Below, one piece after another: positions 5,973 to 6,501 of a DNA stretch of 6,501 nt. The notes under the pieces are model-generated. The model was not told the origin of the DNA. It did not search any database and saw nothing but the letters and a program-made list of their open reading frames with translations. The stretch is from an uncultured Oscillospiraceae bacterium. Its GTDB lineage: Bacteria; Bacillota; Clostridia; Oscillospirales; Oscillospiraceae. The stretch spans positions 1 through 6,501 of the forward strand of contig CAJUEC010000062.1 of assembly GCA_910585155.1 (NCBI GenBank). Direction: 5' to 3'. The translations under genes were made by a program, and so were the position numbers. Position 1 is the first letter of the stretch. Every line of letters starts with the position of its first letter.

Positions 5973-6501
5973 GTGAAAATGACCTGGCGGTGGTACGGCG
6001 AGGGCAACGACCAGATCAAGCTGAGCGACATCAAACAGATCCCCGGGGTGGAGGGCATCGTGTGGGCGCTCCACGACAAAATGCCCGGCGAGGTGTGGCA
6101 GCCCGACGAGATCGCGGCCGTGAAAAAGCAGCTGGACGAGTACGGCTTCAACATGGACGTGGTGGAGAGCGTGAACGTCCACGACGACATCAAAATCGGC
6201 CTGCCCACCCGGGACCAGTATATTGAGAACTACATGCAGACCATCCGCAACCTGGCGCCCTTTGGGGTGAAGGTGATCTGCTACAACTTCATGCCGGTGT
6301 TCGACTGGACCCGCACCGACCTGTTCCACCCGGTGGGGGACGGCTCCACGGCGCTGTACTATGAGGCGGCGAAAATCAAGCAGGACCCCAAGGAGATGGC
6401 GGATTACGTCATGTCCTTCACGGAAAAGTACCACATGACCTTCCCGGGCTGGGAGCCGGAGCGGATGGCCAAGCTGGACGAGCTGTTCGAGAAGTACCGC
6501 C
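5973..6501 (+). CDS. uxuA: Mannonate dehydratase UxuA (5' part, runs off the window)
   Basis: The first 176 residues of D-mannonate dehydratase, which removes water from D-mannonate to give 2-keto-3-deoxygluconate in glucuronate breakdown (cytoplasmic, metal-dependent, TIM-barrel fold). The family start TWRWYG (4-9) is present. So are WALHDKMPGEVW (31-42), VVESVNVHDDIK (63-74), and the highly conserved YNFMPVFDWTRTDL (104-117), which I recognise from E. coli UxuA. The frame is open to the last base, with no frameshift or stop; the family is about 350-400 residues long, so roughly half is missing here. It begins 13 nt after the symporter stop and is clearly in the same operon. Its presence is the best evidence that the pathway handles glucuronate rather than galacturonate, which would go through altronate. 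Confidence 0.93.
   Translation, partial: MKMTWRWYGEGNDQIKLSDIKQIPGVEGIVWALHDKMPGEVWQPDEIAAVKKQLDEYGFNMDVVESVNVHDDIKIGLPTRDQYIENYMQTIRNLAPFGVKVICYNFMPVFDWTRTDLFHPVGDGSTALYYEAAKIKQDPKEMADYVMSFTEKYHMTFPGWEPERMAKLDELFEKYR

Noticed and set aside
4322..6208. Long open frame on the minus strand across the symporter and uxuA
   Set aside because: Antisense of two clearly recognised genes. The translation is His/Gly/Asp-rich low-complexity sequence with no family features.

Overview
The window is high-GC DNA, roughly 60% or more by eye, with strongly G/C-ending codons and short intergenic gaps. It uses AGGAGG-type ribosome binding sites and a GHKL-type sensor kinase paired with a LytTR regulator. These features suggest a high-GC gut Bacillota (Clostridia, Oscillospiraceae-like). 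That placement is an inference from style and gene families; no marker gene is present.

Layout. Positions 1-116 are non-coding and hold a perfect 9-bp hairpin. On the minus strand, a two-gene signalling operon reads leftward from a very good sigma-A-type promoter (-35 TTGACA, 17-bp spacer, -10 TAAAAT; 2279 to 2251). It encodes a LytTR response regulator (2219-1506), then a polytopic GHKL sensor histidine kinase (1499-117) starting 6 nt after the regulator's stop. The last ~30 codons of the kinase run past the catalytic domain and overlap a nested inverted repeat (145-190). The 205-bp gap 2220-2424 holds the divergent control region: the minus-strand promoter, an operator-like imperfect palindrome (2318-2333) and a weaker candidate plus-strand promoter (2365-2393).

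On the plus strand is a tightly spaced catabolic operon. It begins with a cytoplasmic glycoside hydrolase family 2 enzyme (GTG start 2425, stop 4344) and continues with a GPH-family sugar/cation symporter (4379-5959). It ends at the window edge with the first 176 codons of mannonate dehydratase UxuA (from GTG 5973).

Together these genes read as a uronide (most likely beta-glucuronide) utilisation operon. The symporter would import an intact glycoside, the GH2 enzyme would release the sugar acid inside the cell, and the glucuronate -> fructuronate -> mannonate -> 2-keto-3-deoxygluconate route would use UxuA. The isomerase (UxaC) and fructuronate reductase (UxuB) are not in the window and may lie downstream. 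The divergent two-component system could regulate the operon or simply be a neighbour; the sequence does not decide this. No mobile element, CRISPR array, tRNA or rRNA was recognised, and the window is not clearly a new biological system. The items most worth checking are the kinase/operon pairing, the operator-like palindrome, the structured kinase 3' end and the true substrate of the GH2 enzyme.
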